From assembly GCA_030537395.1 (NCBI GenBank), contig JAUNMW010000002.1:1-34410 (forward strand): DNA of 34,410 nt, read 5' to 3'. This document shows positions 14,951 to 22,645 of the stretch, in pieces (position 1 is the first letter of the stretch; each line of letters begins with the position of its first letter). Origin of the DNA: Clostridia bacterium (GTDB lineage: Bacteria > Bacillota > Clostridia > Christensenellales > Aristaeellaceae). The notes beneath the pieces are model-generated. The model searched no databases, was not told the DNA's origin, and worked only from the letters and a program-made list of their open reading frames with translations. The translations under genes were made by a program, and so were the position numbers.

Positions 14951-17038
14951 TTTGGTGGTCAGCAGTTCGCCGTAGCCGGGGAAAGGCCAAAGCTTTTCGT
15001 CCACAATGCTTTCCGCTTCATCCGCCAGGGCACGCAATTCCTGCATCCGCTTGAAAACGCAGTCTCTGCAGTGCCGGGCCTGAGCCAGGGGATCAGCGGG
15101 CAGATCGTCCAGCGCCTGAATCGCCTCATGCAGCGCTTCATTATGCGCGCCGATCTCATTGATCAATCCGGTAAGACGGCGCAGCAGCTTCTGTTCATAA
15201 ACCGGTTCCACATCCGGCAGAAGCCGGCGCTTATCCGCCCCATCCCGGGCCACATTGCCGGAATAAGCGCTGATGGCAGGAATGATTTCCTTGTTCACAA
15301 TATCCAGCATCGTATGAGCTTCAATGGAAATCACCTTGCAGTAGTTTTCCAGCTGCACATCGTAACGGCTGTGCAGTTCCTGACGGGTGTATACTCGCTG
15401 ACGCTCAAACAGCGCCACATTCTCATCGGTGATCAGATACGGCAGCGCATCCGGAGTGCTGGGCAGATTCAGCAAGCCTCTCTCCTGCGCTTCTTTTTTC
15501 CATTCCTCAGCATAATTATTGCCGTTGAAAATAATGCGCTTATGGTTTGTAATGGTATCCACCACCAGCTGCTCCACCGTGGCGCGAATATCCACCGCCG
15601 CTTCCAGCTGATCCGCAAAGCCCATCAGCACGTCAGCCACGATGGTGTTGATCACCACATTGGCCTCCGCAATGGACATGGAAGCGCCAGGGCTGCGGAA
15701 TTCAAACTTATTGCCGGTAAAAGCAAAAGGCGATGTGCGGTTCCGGTCCGTGGTATCCTTGGGGATACGGGGCAGCGTGGTCACGCCGATATTCATATCC
15801 ATTTTTTCCCCGGCGATGTAGGCGCTGTGATGCTCAATAGCATCCAAAATGGCCTGCAGCTCATCCCCCAAAAACATGGATATGATGGCCGGCGGCGCTT
15901 CATTGCCGCCCAGGCGATGATCGTTCCCCGCGCTGGCCACGGAAATGCGCAGAAGATCCTGATGCAGATCCACCGCCTTGATCACCGCCACCAGGAACAA
16001 AAGAAACTGGGCATTCTCGGCAGGCGTTTCTCCAGGCTCCAGCAGGTTCAGGCCCGTATCGGTGCTCATGCTCCAGTTATTGTGCTTGCCGCTGCCGTTC
16101 ACGCCCGCGAAAGGTTTTTCATGAAGCAGGCAGGCAAAGCCGTGCTTGGCCGCTACCCGTTTCATGATTTCCATGGTCAGTTGATTGTGGTCGGTGGCGA
16201 TATTGCTGGTAGTGAAGATGGGGGCCAGCTCATGCTGGCATGGAGCCACTTCATTGTGCTCCGTTTTGGCGGATACCCCCAGCTTCCAAAGCTCTTCGTC
16301 CACTTCCCGCATAAAGGCGGCCACCCTCGGCTTCAGATTGCCGAAATAATGATCGTCCAGCTCCTGGCCCTTGGGGGGACGGGCCCCAAACAGGGTCCGG
16401 CCTGTAAAAATCAAATCCTTCCGTTTGCTGTACAAATCCCGGTCGATCAGGAAGTATTCCTGCTCGGGACCCACCGTGGCGGTCACCTTTTTCACATCCG
16501 GATGCCCCAGCAGCCGAAGAATGCGCTTTACCTGCCGGTTCAGCGCCTCGTTGGAACGCAGAAGCGGCGTTTTTTTGTCCAGCGCCTGGCCGCCCCAGCT
16601 GCAAAAAGCAGTAGGGATGCAAAGGGTGCCATCCTTGATAAAAGCATAGCTGGTGGGGTCCCAGGCGGTGTAGCCCCGTGCTTCAAAGGTGGCCCGAAGC
16701 CCGCCGGAGGGGAAGGAAGAAGCATCCGGCTCTCCGCGCACCAGCTCCTTGCCGCTGAATTCCATGATCGCTCCCCCGCCCTCGATGGGCGAAAGGAAAG
16801 AATCATGCTTTTCCGCGGTAATACCCGTCATAGGCTGAAACCAATGGGTATAATGCGTCGCGCCTTTTTCGATAGCCCAGTCCTTCATGGTGTTCGCCAC
16901 CACGCTGGCCACCTGGGGATTCAGGGATTTTCCTTCCGCAATGGTACGATGCAAGGCCCGGTACGTTTCTTTGGGCAAGCGCTGACGCATCACGGCGTCA
17001 TTGAAAACCAGGCTGCCGAACGTATCCTGCAAATTCAT
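14948..17038 (-). CDS. glnN: Glutamine synthetase type III
   Basis: 696 residues, the usual length of the large GSIII class. It makes glutamine from glutamate, ammonia and ATP in the cytoplasm as a dodecamer. Active-site segments are visible: [13 protein letters not shown] with the metal-binding glutamates, [34 protein letters not shown], the [20 protein letters not shown] stretch, and [13 protein letters not shown] near the ATP site. The first 60 residues and the C-terminal helical 140 residues are the GSIII-specific additions. The ATG at 17036-17038 behind GGGAGGG was chosen; the upstream frame enters the promoter leader. It is transcribed alone from a consensus promoter. No PII protein or ammonium transporter is adjacent. 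Confidence 0.96.
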   Translation of the reverse strand: MNLQDTFGSLVFNDAVMRQRLPKETYRALHRTIAEGKSLNPQVASVVANTMKDWAIEKGATHYTHWFQPMTGITAEKHDSFLSPIEGGGAIMEFSGKELVRGEPDASSFPSGGLRATFEARGYTAWDPTSYAFIKDGTLCIPTAFCSWGGQALDKKTPLLRSNEALNRQVKRILRLLGHPDVKKVTATVGPEQEYFLIDRDLYSKRKDLIFTGRTLFGARPPKGQELDDHYFGNLKPRVAAFMREVDEELWKLGVSAKTEHNEVAPCQHELAPIFTTSNIATDHNQLTMEIMKRVAAKHGFACLLHEKPFAGVNGSGKHNNWSMSTDTGLNLLEPGETPAENAQFLLFLVAVIKAVDLHQDLLRISVASAGNDHRLGGNEAPPAIISMFLGDELQAILDAIEHHSAYIAGEKMDMNIGVTTLPRIPKDTTDRNRTSPFAFTGNKFEFRSPGASMSIAEANVVINTIVADVLMGFADQLEAAVDIRATVEQLVVDTITNHKRIIFNGNNYAEEWKKEAQERGLLNLPSTPDALPYLITDENVALFERQRVYTRQELHSRYDVQLENYCKVISIEAHTMLDIVNKEIIPAISAYSGNVARDGADKRRLLPDVEPVYEQKLLRRLTGLINEIGAHNEALHEAIQALDDLPADPLAQARHCRDCVFKRMQELRALADEAESIVDEKLWPFPGYGELLTTK

Positions 17039-17097
17039 TGGTATCCCTCCCTGAAAGCGGCGTGAATCAAAGCCACGCATAACAAAAATACCTTGAA

Positions 17098-17127
17098 ATT
17101 ATATGCCACTCCATCCGAATGTGTCAA
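17098..17127 (-). promoter_or_regulatory. Consensus sigma-A promoter of glnN
   Basis: On the minus strand TTGACA (17122-17127) and TATAAT (17098-17103) are both perfect with an 18-base spacer. The leader contains a small hairpin, GCGTG (17060-17064) with CACGC (17074-17078). Confidence 0.88.
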
Positions 17128-17246
17128 GAGGGAAACACACTGAAAACAACGCTTTCAGCCTCGAAGCCCGCGAGTTTGCTTTTTTTACTTCTGCCTTTTT
17201 CCGAATGATCGCGGTAATTTTATTTTCTGAATCCCGGAAAAATCGG

Positions 17247-17275
17247 TTGACATTTATCCTCTTTTCCGCTATAAT
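17247..17275 (+). promoter_or_regulatory. Consensus promoter of tRNA-Leu
   Basis: TTGACA (17247-17252) and TATAAT (17270-17275) are both perfect with a 17-base spacer, placed 30 bases before the tRNA. Confidence 0.92.
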
Positions 17276-17304
17276 TATTTCTGCTGTTTGACAGCGCCTG
17301 TTAT

Positions 17305-17386
17305 GCGGTCGTGGCGGAATTGGCATACGCGCACGTTTGAGGGGCGTGTTCTTAACCGAGTACGGGTTCAAGTCCCGTCGACCGCA
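17305..17386 (+). tRNA. tRNA-Leu, anticodon GAG
   Basis: 82 bases. Acceptor arms GCGGTCG and CGACCGC pair fully, with discriminator A. The anticodon stem CACGT/GCGTG encloses the loop TTGAGGG, giving GAG, which reads CUC and CUU leucine codons. The T arm is ACGGG-TTCAAGT-CCCGT. A long variable arm (TTCTTAACCGAG region) marks it as class II, as expected for leucine. The 3' CCA is not encoded (CTT follows), so it must be added after processing. Confidence 0.97.
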
Positions 17387-17393
17387 CTTGAAA

Positions 17394-17421
17394 AGTTCTG
17401 AACGTGGTTCAGAGCTTTTTT
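17394..17421 (+). terminator. Terminator of tRNA-Leu
   Basis: AGTTCTGAAC (17394-17403) pairs over 10 bp with one G-U to GTTCAGAGCT (17407-17416) around a GTG loop, followed by TTTTT. Confidence 0.92.
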
Positions 17422-17449
17422 CTGTAATCAGTTTTAAAGATTCCGAAAA

Positions 17450-17475
17450 CAGCCGCCGGAGTTTTCCGACGGCTG
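17450..17475 (-). terminator. Hairpin downstream of the small minus-strand ORF
   Basis: CAGCCGCCGGA (17450-17460) pairs with TCCGACGGCTG (17465-17475) with one mismatch. On the minus strand it is followed by TTTTCGG. It lies 15 bases after the stop of the small ORF and probably ends the dinB transcript. Confidence 0.6.
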
Positions 17476-17490
17476 CATCTCAGAACCTAT

Positions 17491-17718
17491 TTACCAGTGC
17501 CGGCTATGTTGGCCAATCATGCCTCGATGTCCACCCATGGAGGCACGAGGACCCATACAGAAACCGCCTATCCGCAGGCGGAAGCCCATGCCATAGCCGC
17601 CCATGGGACAGCGGTAGTGCCAGGTGCCCAGAATGAAGGGGAAGCCCCAGAAGAAGGAACGGCGGGCATCCGACATTGGAAGCGTTAAAAACGACAATGT
17701 GAACGAAAACAGAATCAA
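17491..17718 (-). CDS. Possible small Gly/Met/Arg-rich protein downstream of dinB
   Basis: A 75-codon frame begins at TTG 17716-17718, overlapping the dinB stop as TTGA, with only a weak GGAA upstream. An internal ATG at 17674-17676 gives 61 residues but has no ribosome site. The C-terminal half is rich in glycine, methionine, arginine, histidine and aromatic residues (RCPMGGYGMGFRLRIGGF, PRASMGGHRGMIG). A hairpin with a short U-tail follows the stop. I recognise no family. The terminator and the 212-base space between dinB and that hairpin are the arguments for a gene; the biased composition and poor start are the arguments against. Confidence 0.3.
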   Translation of the reverse strand: MILFSFTLSFLTLPMSDARRSFFWGFPFILGTWHYRCPMGGYGMGFRLRIGGFCMGPRASMGGHRGMIGQHSRHW

Positions 17719-18965
17719 TGATTCTTTTTCCGGTTCACGCCGATTTCCTCGTTATTCTGAAAGCCCAGCGTAATGCTTTGGCTGCCCATTTTCCGGCGCA
17801 GAGCGTACACCGCGGCTTCCAGCTTATCCTGTTTATCCCGCTTTTTCTTTTTCGTTTCTCCCTCCAGCAGATCAAACAAATCCACCTGCTGCACTTCTTC
17901 CCCCGCAGGGATCAGTTTCGTTACCCCCACGGTGATGGCCCGGATGGGGGCGTTTTCGCCGATCTGCCAGTTTTCTTCGATCAATTCCATGGCCACGCGC
18001 TGAATTTCGTGCTGCAGATAAGTGGGCGAATTTAAGGAGGTCTGTCTGGAAATCACTTTTAATTCCGGCGTTTTGATCTGCACGCTGATCACGGAGCCCT
18101 TCAATTGGTGGCTTCTCAGATTTTCCGCCACTTCGTCTACCAGCACGGATATACCCGTCATCACTTCTTCCCGGGCGATCAAGTTCCGCTTGAAGGTCAT
18201 TCCCCGGCTGACAGATTTGATTTCCGGCGCGTCGCCCCATTTGCGGACGGTCTCCGTATCCAGACCGTTGGCATAAATCCATAGCATTTCGCCGCCTTTG
18301 CCAAGCAAGTCGCGTATGCGTTCCTTGGGCTGGACAGCCAGGTCTCCGATGGTAAAAACGGACTTTTTATTCAGCGTGTCCACAGCCGCCTTGCCGGCGA
18401 ACAGTAAATCGGAAACGGGCAGCGGCCAGAGCATATCCCGGTAGTTTTCTTCGTCGATCAGGGTGGTGGCATCCGGTTTTTTATAATCAGAGCCCATTTT
18501 GGCAAACACTTTGCAGAATGAAACGCCTACCGATATGGTGATGCCGATTTCCGTTTTCACACGGACCCGGATTTCATCCGCCAGCTCCCGGGGTATTTTT
18601 TTGAAAAATTCCGGCGCCCCGGTCATATCCAAATAGGATTCATCAATGGAGGCGGGCTCCACAAAATCAGTGTAATCCCGATAGATGGCGTTCACCTGAT
18701 CCGAGATTTCCCTATAGAAATGATGCCGGGGCGGAACAAACACAATGCCGGGGCATTTCTTTTTCGCCTGCCATACAGTATCGGTGGTTTTTACGCCAAA
18801 TCTTTTCGCCAGCTCGTTCTTGGCAACCACCACGCCCAGCCGGTTTTCCGGGTCCCCCGCCACGGCCATGGGTACGTTTTTCAGTTCCGGTTTTTCCAGG
18901 CACTCGCAGGACGCAAAGAAATTATTGCAGTCGCAGTGAAAGATCAGCCGGGGCTTCTTCTCCAT
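17715..18965 (-). CDS. dinB: Y-family DNA polymerase (DinB / polymerase IV)
   Basis: 416 residues from the ATG at 18963-18965, behind AAAGGAG; the open frame upstream has no ribosome site. The palm opens with IFHCDCNNFFASCE, carrying the first catalytic aspartate, and contains EPASIDESYLDMTG with the second acidic pair. The little-finger domain follows from about residue 230 (SRGMTFKRNLI). Near the C-terminus QQVDLFDL matches the QxxLF beta-clamp-binding motif, followed by a lysine-rich stretch. It performs error-prone synthesis past damaged bases. No LexA-type operator was recognised in the leader. Confidence 0.94.
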   Translation of the reverse strand: MEKKPRLIFHCDCNNFFASCECLEKPELKNVPMAVAGDPENRLGVVVAKNELAKRFGVKTTDTVWQAKKKCPGIVFVPPRHHFYREISDQVNAIYRDYTDFVEPASIDESYLDMTGAPEFFKKIPRELADEIRVRVKTEIGITISVGVSFCKVFAKMGSDYKKPDATTLIDEENYRDMLWPLPVSDLLFAGKAAVDTLNKKSVFTIGDLAVQPKERIRDLLGKGGEMLWIYANGLDTETVRKWGDAPEIKSVSRGMTFKRNLIAREEVMTGISVLVDEVAENLRSHQLKGSVISVQIKTPELKVISRQTSLNSPTYLQHEIQRVAMELIEENWQIGENAPIRAITVGVTKLIPAGEEVQQVDLFDLLEGETKKKKRDKQDKLEAAVYALRRKMGSQSITLGFQNNEEIGVNRKKNH

Positions 18966-19152
18966 CGCCGTTTGCTCCTTTCCACAAGTATTGAAAAAAA
19001 GTGATATTCCCACTTCAGCGGCGTTTTACCTGATCATCTGTTCAGCATCATTTTTTTATAAAGTATTCCGCATAAATCATGATAATCCCGAAGCCATCTT
19101 GTGTCAAGCATTAAGGAAACACAGAAAAATCATTTCTTTTTTCTTCCAGCTA

Positions 19153-19181
19153 TTGACACGCCTTTCTTCCGGGCATATAAT
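19153..19181 (+). promoter_or_regulatory. Consensus promoter of the FMN-riboswitch transporter operon
   Basis: TTGACA (19153-19158) and TATAAT (19176-19181) are both perfect with a 17-base spacer. Transcription should start near 19188, about 15 bases before the riboswitch. Between the dinB start (18965) and this promoter I see nothing beyond a weak 5-bp hairpin near 18996-19014. Confidence 0.9.
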
Positions 19182-19201
19182 AACCGTGAATTGAATAAGT
19201 A

Positions 19202-19312
19202 AGAGTTCTTCAGGGCAGGGTGCAATTCCCTACCGGCGGTATAGCCCGCGAGCCGAAAGGCCGATCCGGTTGGATTCCGGAGCCGACAGTACAGTCTGGA
19301 TGGAAGAAGAGA
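19202..19312 (+). promoter_or_regulatory. FMN riboswitch (RFN element)
   Basis: The conserved RFN core is present in order: CAGGGCAGGGTGCAATTCCC at 19211-19230, ACCGGCGGTATAGCCCGCGA at 19232-19251, a variable GCCGAAAGGCCG arm, GATCCGGTTGGATTCCGG, then AGCCGACAGTACAGTCTGG. The closing P1 helix pairs TTCTTC (19206-19211) with GAAGAA (19303-19308). RFN elements bind flavin mononucleotide and switch off riboflavin synthesis or uptake genes when FMN is plentiful. Here no rib biosynthesis gene follows; the next genes encode a CUT1-type ABC transporter. The aptamer is complete, so regulation by FMN is well supported. Confidence 0.95.
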
Positions 19313-19333
19313 TTCTTTTCTTTTGTATGCCAA

Positions 19334-19363
19334 CCTCCTGAGGGCTCTTTCAGGAGGTTTTTT
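19334..19363 (+). terminator. Riboswitch expression platform: terminator that also contains the Shine-Dalgarno
   Basis: CCTCCTGA (19334-19341) pairs perfectly with TCAGGAGG (19350-19357), followed by TTTTTT. It starts 22 bases after the aptamer. Its 3' arm contains AGGAGG, spaced 7 bases from the TTG start at 19365, so the same hairpin would stop transcription and also hide the ribosome site. Confidence 0.9.
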
Positions 19364-19364
19364 C

Positions 19365-20267
19365 TTGTCGCAATTCGCTTTATCCGGCGCAGGGCGGTCC
19401 CGCAAAAAGAAGGGCGCTTTATCGCTGAAGCCTTATCTGTTTTTGCTTCCCATGGTGTTTTTCGCGGTGGGTTTTGTGTATTATCCTTTTATCAAAACCT
19501 GCATCCAGAGCGTATCCAATGTAAACTTCCGGGGAGAAATTACCGGCTTCGTGGGCCTGGAAAATTTTCAGTATTTGTTTTCCCGCCGGGAATTCGGCAT
19601 TGCCCTGCGAAACACCCTGAAGCTTACGCTGATCAACGTGCCCATTACCATCGTGATCACGCTGTTATTGGCCTGGCTGTGCAGCCGGCCCCACCCACTG
19701 CACAGCATGTATGAAACCATGTTCGCGCTCCCCATGGTGGTGTCCATGGCGGCGATCACGCTGGTTTTCAAAGTGCTGCTCAATCCTTCCGTAGGTTTTC
19801 TCAATTATGCGCTGGGCCTGAATATCGGCTGGTACGAGGACCGGCATACCGCCATGAGCGGCATTCTGATGCTGACGGTGTGGATGGGCATTGGGTTCAA
19901 TTTTCTTCTGTTTCTCTCCGCCTTTAAGGGGCTCCCCCCGGATATGCTGGGCAGCGCCGAGCTGGACGGCGCGGGAAAACTGCGCACCCTTCTGTCCATT
20001 CAAATTCCCCTGATCTCCCCCACCATTCTGTACGTTGCCTGCACCAACATGATCCAGGCCATGATGACCAACGGCCCCATCCTGATTTTGACCCAAGGGG
20101 GCCCTTCCCGCTCCACCATGACCATGATTTACCTCATGTACACTTCCGGCTATGCATCCTCCAATTACAGCCTGGCCGCAGCGGTAAGCATCATTTCCTT
20201 CGGCATGACGCTGCTGTTTACTGCCCTGCTGTTCACCATGGAAAAAAGGAGGGTGCATTATCAATGA
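19365..20267 (+). CDS. ABC transporter permease, CUT1/UgpA-MalF type, under FMN riboswitch
   Basis: 300 residues from TTG 19365-19367, chosen because AGGAGG lies 7 bases upstream; an ATG at 19327 would lie before the terminator. A basic N-terminus (GRSRKKKG) leads into about six membrane segments (YLFLLPMVFFAVGFVYYPF first). The cytoplasmic EAA loop is SAELDGAGKLRTLLSIQIPLISP, which docks the ATPase. The protein belongs with the UgpA/MalF/LacF permeases that pair with a second permease, encoded next with an ATGA overlap. No ATP-binding subunit is encoded here; such systems commonly borrow a shared MsmX/UgpC-type ATPase. FMN control suggests a flavin-related substrate. Confidence 0.92.
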   Translation: MSQFALSGAGRSRKKKGALSLKPYLFLLPMVFFAVGFVYYPFIKTCIQSVSNVNFRGEITGFVGLENFQYLFSRREFGIALRNTLKLTLINVPITIVITLLLAWLCSRPHPLHSMYETMFALPMVVSMAAITLVFKVLLNPSVGFLNYALGLNIGWYEDRHTAMSGILMLTVWMGIGFNFLLFLSAFKGLPPDMLGSAELDGAGKLRTLLSIQIPLISPTILYVACTNMIQAMMTNGPILILTQGGPSRSTMTMIYLMYTSGYASSNYSLAAAVSIISFGMTLLFTALLFTMEKRRVHYQ

Positions 20268-21100
20268 GCCGCTCCCGCCGAATCCATGCCCGTGAATGGA
20301 CATTGTCTATCCTGGCTTTGCTTCTGGGCTGCCTGATCCTGTTTCCCCTGTTTTACGGCATCCTTGGCGCGTTTAAAAGTCCGGCAGAATTTATCGTCTA
20401 TCCCCCCACGGTGTTTCCAAACAGTTTTGGGTATCTGGCCAATTTTGAAACCGTGTTCACCCGAGTGCCCATGCTGCGTTATTTCTGGAATACCCTGATC
20501 GTGGCCACGTTCACTACATTGATTCGCTTGCTGATTGCCGTTTTTGCCGCCTACGCTTTTGTGTTTTTTCAGTTTCCCGGCAAAAAAGCATTGTTTTTTC
20601 TCCTGCTGGGCACCATGATGCTGCCGGCGGACACGCTGGTGATCACCAATTATCAAACCGTTTCCCGGCTGGGCTTGCTGGACACCTATCTGGGCATCGG
20701 CATCGTTTCCTTTGTGGGAGCCTCTCAAATGTTCATGCTGCGGCAGCATTTCCTGTCCTCTCCCAAGCCGCTTCGGGAGGCGGCCCAGCTGGATGGCTGC
20801 GGAGATTTGAAATTCATTTTCTTCATCCTGCTTCCCATGAGCATGCCGCTGCTTTTCACCCTGTTTCTGCAGGCTTTCGTGGCCCAATGGAACGCATACC
20901 TGTGGCCGTTGCTTGTAACCAACACCACAGAAATGCGCACCGTGCAGATCGGCATCACCATGCTGACCACCATTGAGGGCACCAATTACGAAACCATTCT
21001 GGCCGGGGCCGCCGTAACCATGACACCCGCCATCCTGCTGTTTATCCTGCTGCGCCGATCCATCACCCGCACCATGAGCGGCGGGGCCATCATCGGCTGA
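20264..21100 (+). CDS. ABC transporter permease, CUT1/UgpE-MalG type
   Basis: 278 residues; its ATG overlaps the previous stop as ATGA (20264-20267). Six membrane segments are visible, starting with LSILALLLGCLILFPLFYGI. The family motif FKSPAEF follows the first helix, the EAA loop is REAAQLDGCGDLKFIFFILLPMSMP, and FLQAFVAQWNAYLWPLL is the usual strand before the last helices. It forms the heterodimeric channel with the preceding protein and is expressed from the same FMN-controlled transcript. Confidence 0.93.
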   Translation: MSRSRRIHAREWTLSILALLLGCLILFPLFYGILGAFKSPAEFIVYPPTVFPNSFGYLANFETVFTRVPMLRYFWNTLIVATFTTLIRLLIAVFAAYAFVFFQFPGKKALFFLLLGTMMLPADTLVITNYQTVSRLGLLDTYLGIGIVSFVGASQMFMLRQHFLSSPKPLREAAQLDGCGDLKFIFFILLPMSMPLLFTLFLQAFVAQWNAYLWPLLVTNTTEMRTVQIGITMLTTIEGTNYETILAGAAVTMTPAILLFILLRRSITRTMSGGAIIG

Positions 21101-21164
21101 ACCGGATTCCGACGGCGTTTTGCCGCTGAAATATATTGTTCCAATTGCAAGGAGGTATCTCTGT

Positions 21165-22460
21165 ATGATGAAAAAGGCTGTTTCCCTGGTTCTGTCTCTC
21201 ATCCTGCTGTTAAGCCTGGCCGCCTGCGCCAAGGCGGATACGATCAGCATCGTATTCTGGCATTCCATGTCCGAGGAAGCGGGCACGCTGATGGAAAAGT
21301 ATGTGAAGGATTTCAATGAAACCATCGGCAAAGAAAAAGGAATTGAAGTCACCTCCGTATTCCAGGGCGCTTATGCCGATTCCGTCAACAAAATGAACGG
21401 CATTCTGTCCGCAGGGCAAAATGATACTTTGCCCGACGTGATGCAGCTGGACGCTACCGGCAAGGTATCCTTCGCTTCCGCCCAAATTGCCTATACGGTC
21501 GATCAAGCGCTGACCGATCATCCTAAAGCCGATCTTTCCTCCCTGCTGGCTCCCGCGCTTGCCAATTGGCAGCTGGCGGGCGTACAGCTGGGGCTTCCCT
21601 TCGCCACCTCCACCACCGTGACCTATTACAATAAAACCGCGCTGGATGCCGCGGGCTTTTCCGCTCCCGAAACCCTGCAGGATATTGGCGCGCTGGCTCC
21701 CCTGGCTCAGGACGGCGTGAGCGTGTATGCCTCCATTCCCAACACGCCCACGCTCGCCAACTGGCTGGGACAGCTTGGCAGCGATTTGGTGAACAATCAC
21801 AACGGCACCGAGGGCAGCGCCACCGAACTGGCCTGCCTGGATAACGGGGCCCTGGCGGCATTCCTGACCGCCTGGAAAGACCTGTATGCTACCGGCGCTT
21901 TGATCAACAATTCCGGCTCCAGCGACGAATTCGTGGCTGGGCGGCAGCTAATCATGACCAGTTCTTCTTCCAGCGTCACTTCCCTGCTGGAGCGCATCGG
22001 CGGCGCTTTCGAGTTGGGCGTGGCCCCCTATCCCAAGGTGAATGATACCGCTTCCTTTGGAGCCACCGTGTCCGGAAGCTGTCTGGTCATGTTTGATCAT
22101 GGCGATGAACGCAAAGCCGCGGCCTGGGAATTCATTCAGTATCTTACTGGCGCCTCCGTTCAGGCCGATTTTGCCCGGGGCACCGGGTATCTGCCCTCCA
22201 ACGCGGAAGCGGCGAACAGCGAAACCTGGCAAAGCCTGATCGCAGAATATCCCCAATATCAGGTGGGCCTGGATCAGCTTCTGCAAACCCCGAACACCAT
22301 GCGCAGCGTTACCGTGGGTCCCTCCGCCGATTTCTACTACGGCATCATCAACGATATTTCCGATATGCTGGAGGAAGACCTTTCCGTAGCGGAAACTGTG
22401 GATTTGATGGCCGATGATCTGGGCGGCATGCTGGCGCAGTACGCCCGGGCGAACCCTTAA
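21165..22460 (+). CDS. ABC transporter substrate-binding lipoprotein, UgpB-like
   Basis: 431 residues from the ATG at 21165, 9 bases after AAGGAGG. A lipoprotein signal peptide ends in LSLAAC, making Cys21 the lipidated residue. The mature part has the family 1 solute-binding fold: ISIVFWHSMSEEAGTLMEKYVKDFNE at the start, then LGLPFATSTTVTYYNKTALDAAGF, which is close to the UgpB pattern PFNSSTPVLYYNKDAF, then SGSCLVMFDHGDERKAAAWEFIQYL. UgpB binds glycerol-3-phosphate and glycerophosphodiesters. With the two permeases it completes an importer lacking only the ATPase. The FMN riboswitch suggests the ligand is a flavin, a flavin precursor or a ribityl compound; the sequence alone does not prove this. 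Confidence 0.92.
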   Translation: MMKKAVSLVLSLILLLSLAACAKADTISIVFWHSMSEEAGTLMEKYVKDFNETIGKEKGIEVTSVFQGAYADSVNKMNGILSAGQNDTLPDVMQLDATGKVSFASAQIAYTVDQALTDHPKADLSSLLAPALANWQLAGVQLGLPFATSTTVTYYNKTALDAAGFSAPETLQDIGALAPLAQDGVSVYASIPNTPTLANWLGQLGSDLVNNHNGTEGSATELACLDNGALAAFLTAWKDLYATGALINNSGSSDEFVAGRQLIMTSSSSSVTSLLERIGGAFELGVAPYPKVNDTASFGATVSGSCLVMFDHGDERKAAAWEFIQYLTGASVQADFARGTGYLPSNAEAANSETWQSLIAEYPQYQVGLDQLLQTPNTMRSVTVGPSADFYYGIINDISDMLEEDLSVAETVDLMADDLGGMLAQYARANP

Positions 22461-22513
22461 TTTGGGTAAAGATTGCTGGTAAATGTAACTATTCACAAAA
22501 TGGCAAATTCTTT

Positions 22514-22600
22514 AGAGTTGAGAGTTCATATAGCGATAAACAATCCAAACATTCAGCGTAACTATATAAATCTCAACTCTTAACTCTCAACTCTCCACTC
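22514..22600. repeat. Inverted-repeat element, copy B
   Basis: AGAGTTGAGAGTT (22514-22526) and AACTCTCAACTCT (22582-22594) are perfect 13-base inverted arms 55 bases apart. The complement of 22582-22600 is identical over 19 bases to 8585-8603 of copy A. It lies in the 185-base gap between the binding protein and the TIM-barrel gene. No promoter was recognised in that gap. Confidence 0.7.
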
Positions 22601-22645
22601 CCCTGTCATCTGTTCTTCCGGTTTATCCGGGTTAGGAGAAAAATC

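Noticed and set aside
14849..17065. 738-codon plus-strand frame opposite glnN
   Set aside because: It mirrors a clearly conserved glutamine synthetase gene; it lacks a ribosome site and resembles no protein family. Long antisense frames are expected with this codon bias.
17497..17688. Plus-strand frame of 63 codons over the small Gly-rich minus frame
   Set aside because: No promoter or ribosome site on that strand after the tRNA terminator; it is the complement of the low-complexity region.
18996..19014. Hairpin with T-run in the dinB leader as an attenuator
   Set aside because: The stem is only about 5 bp, too weak to support a terminator call.
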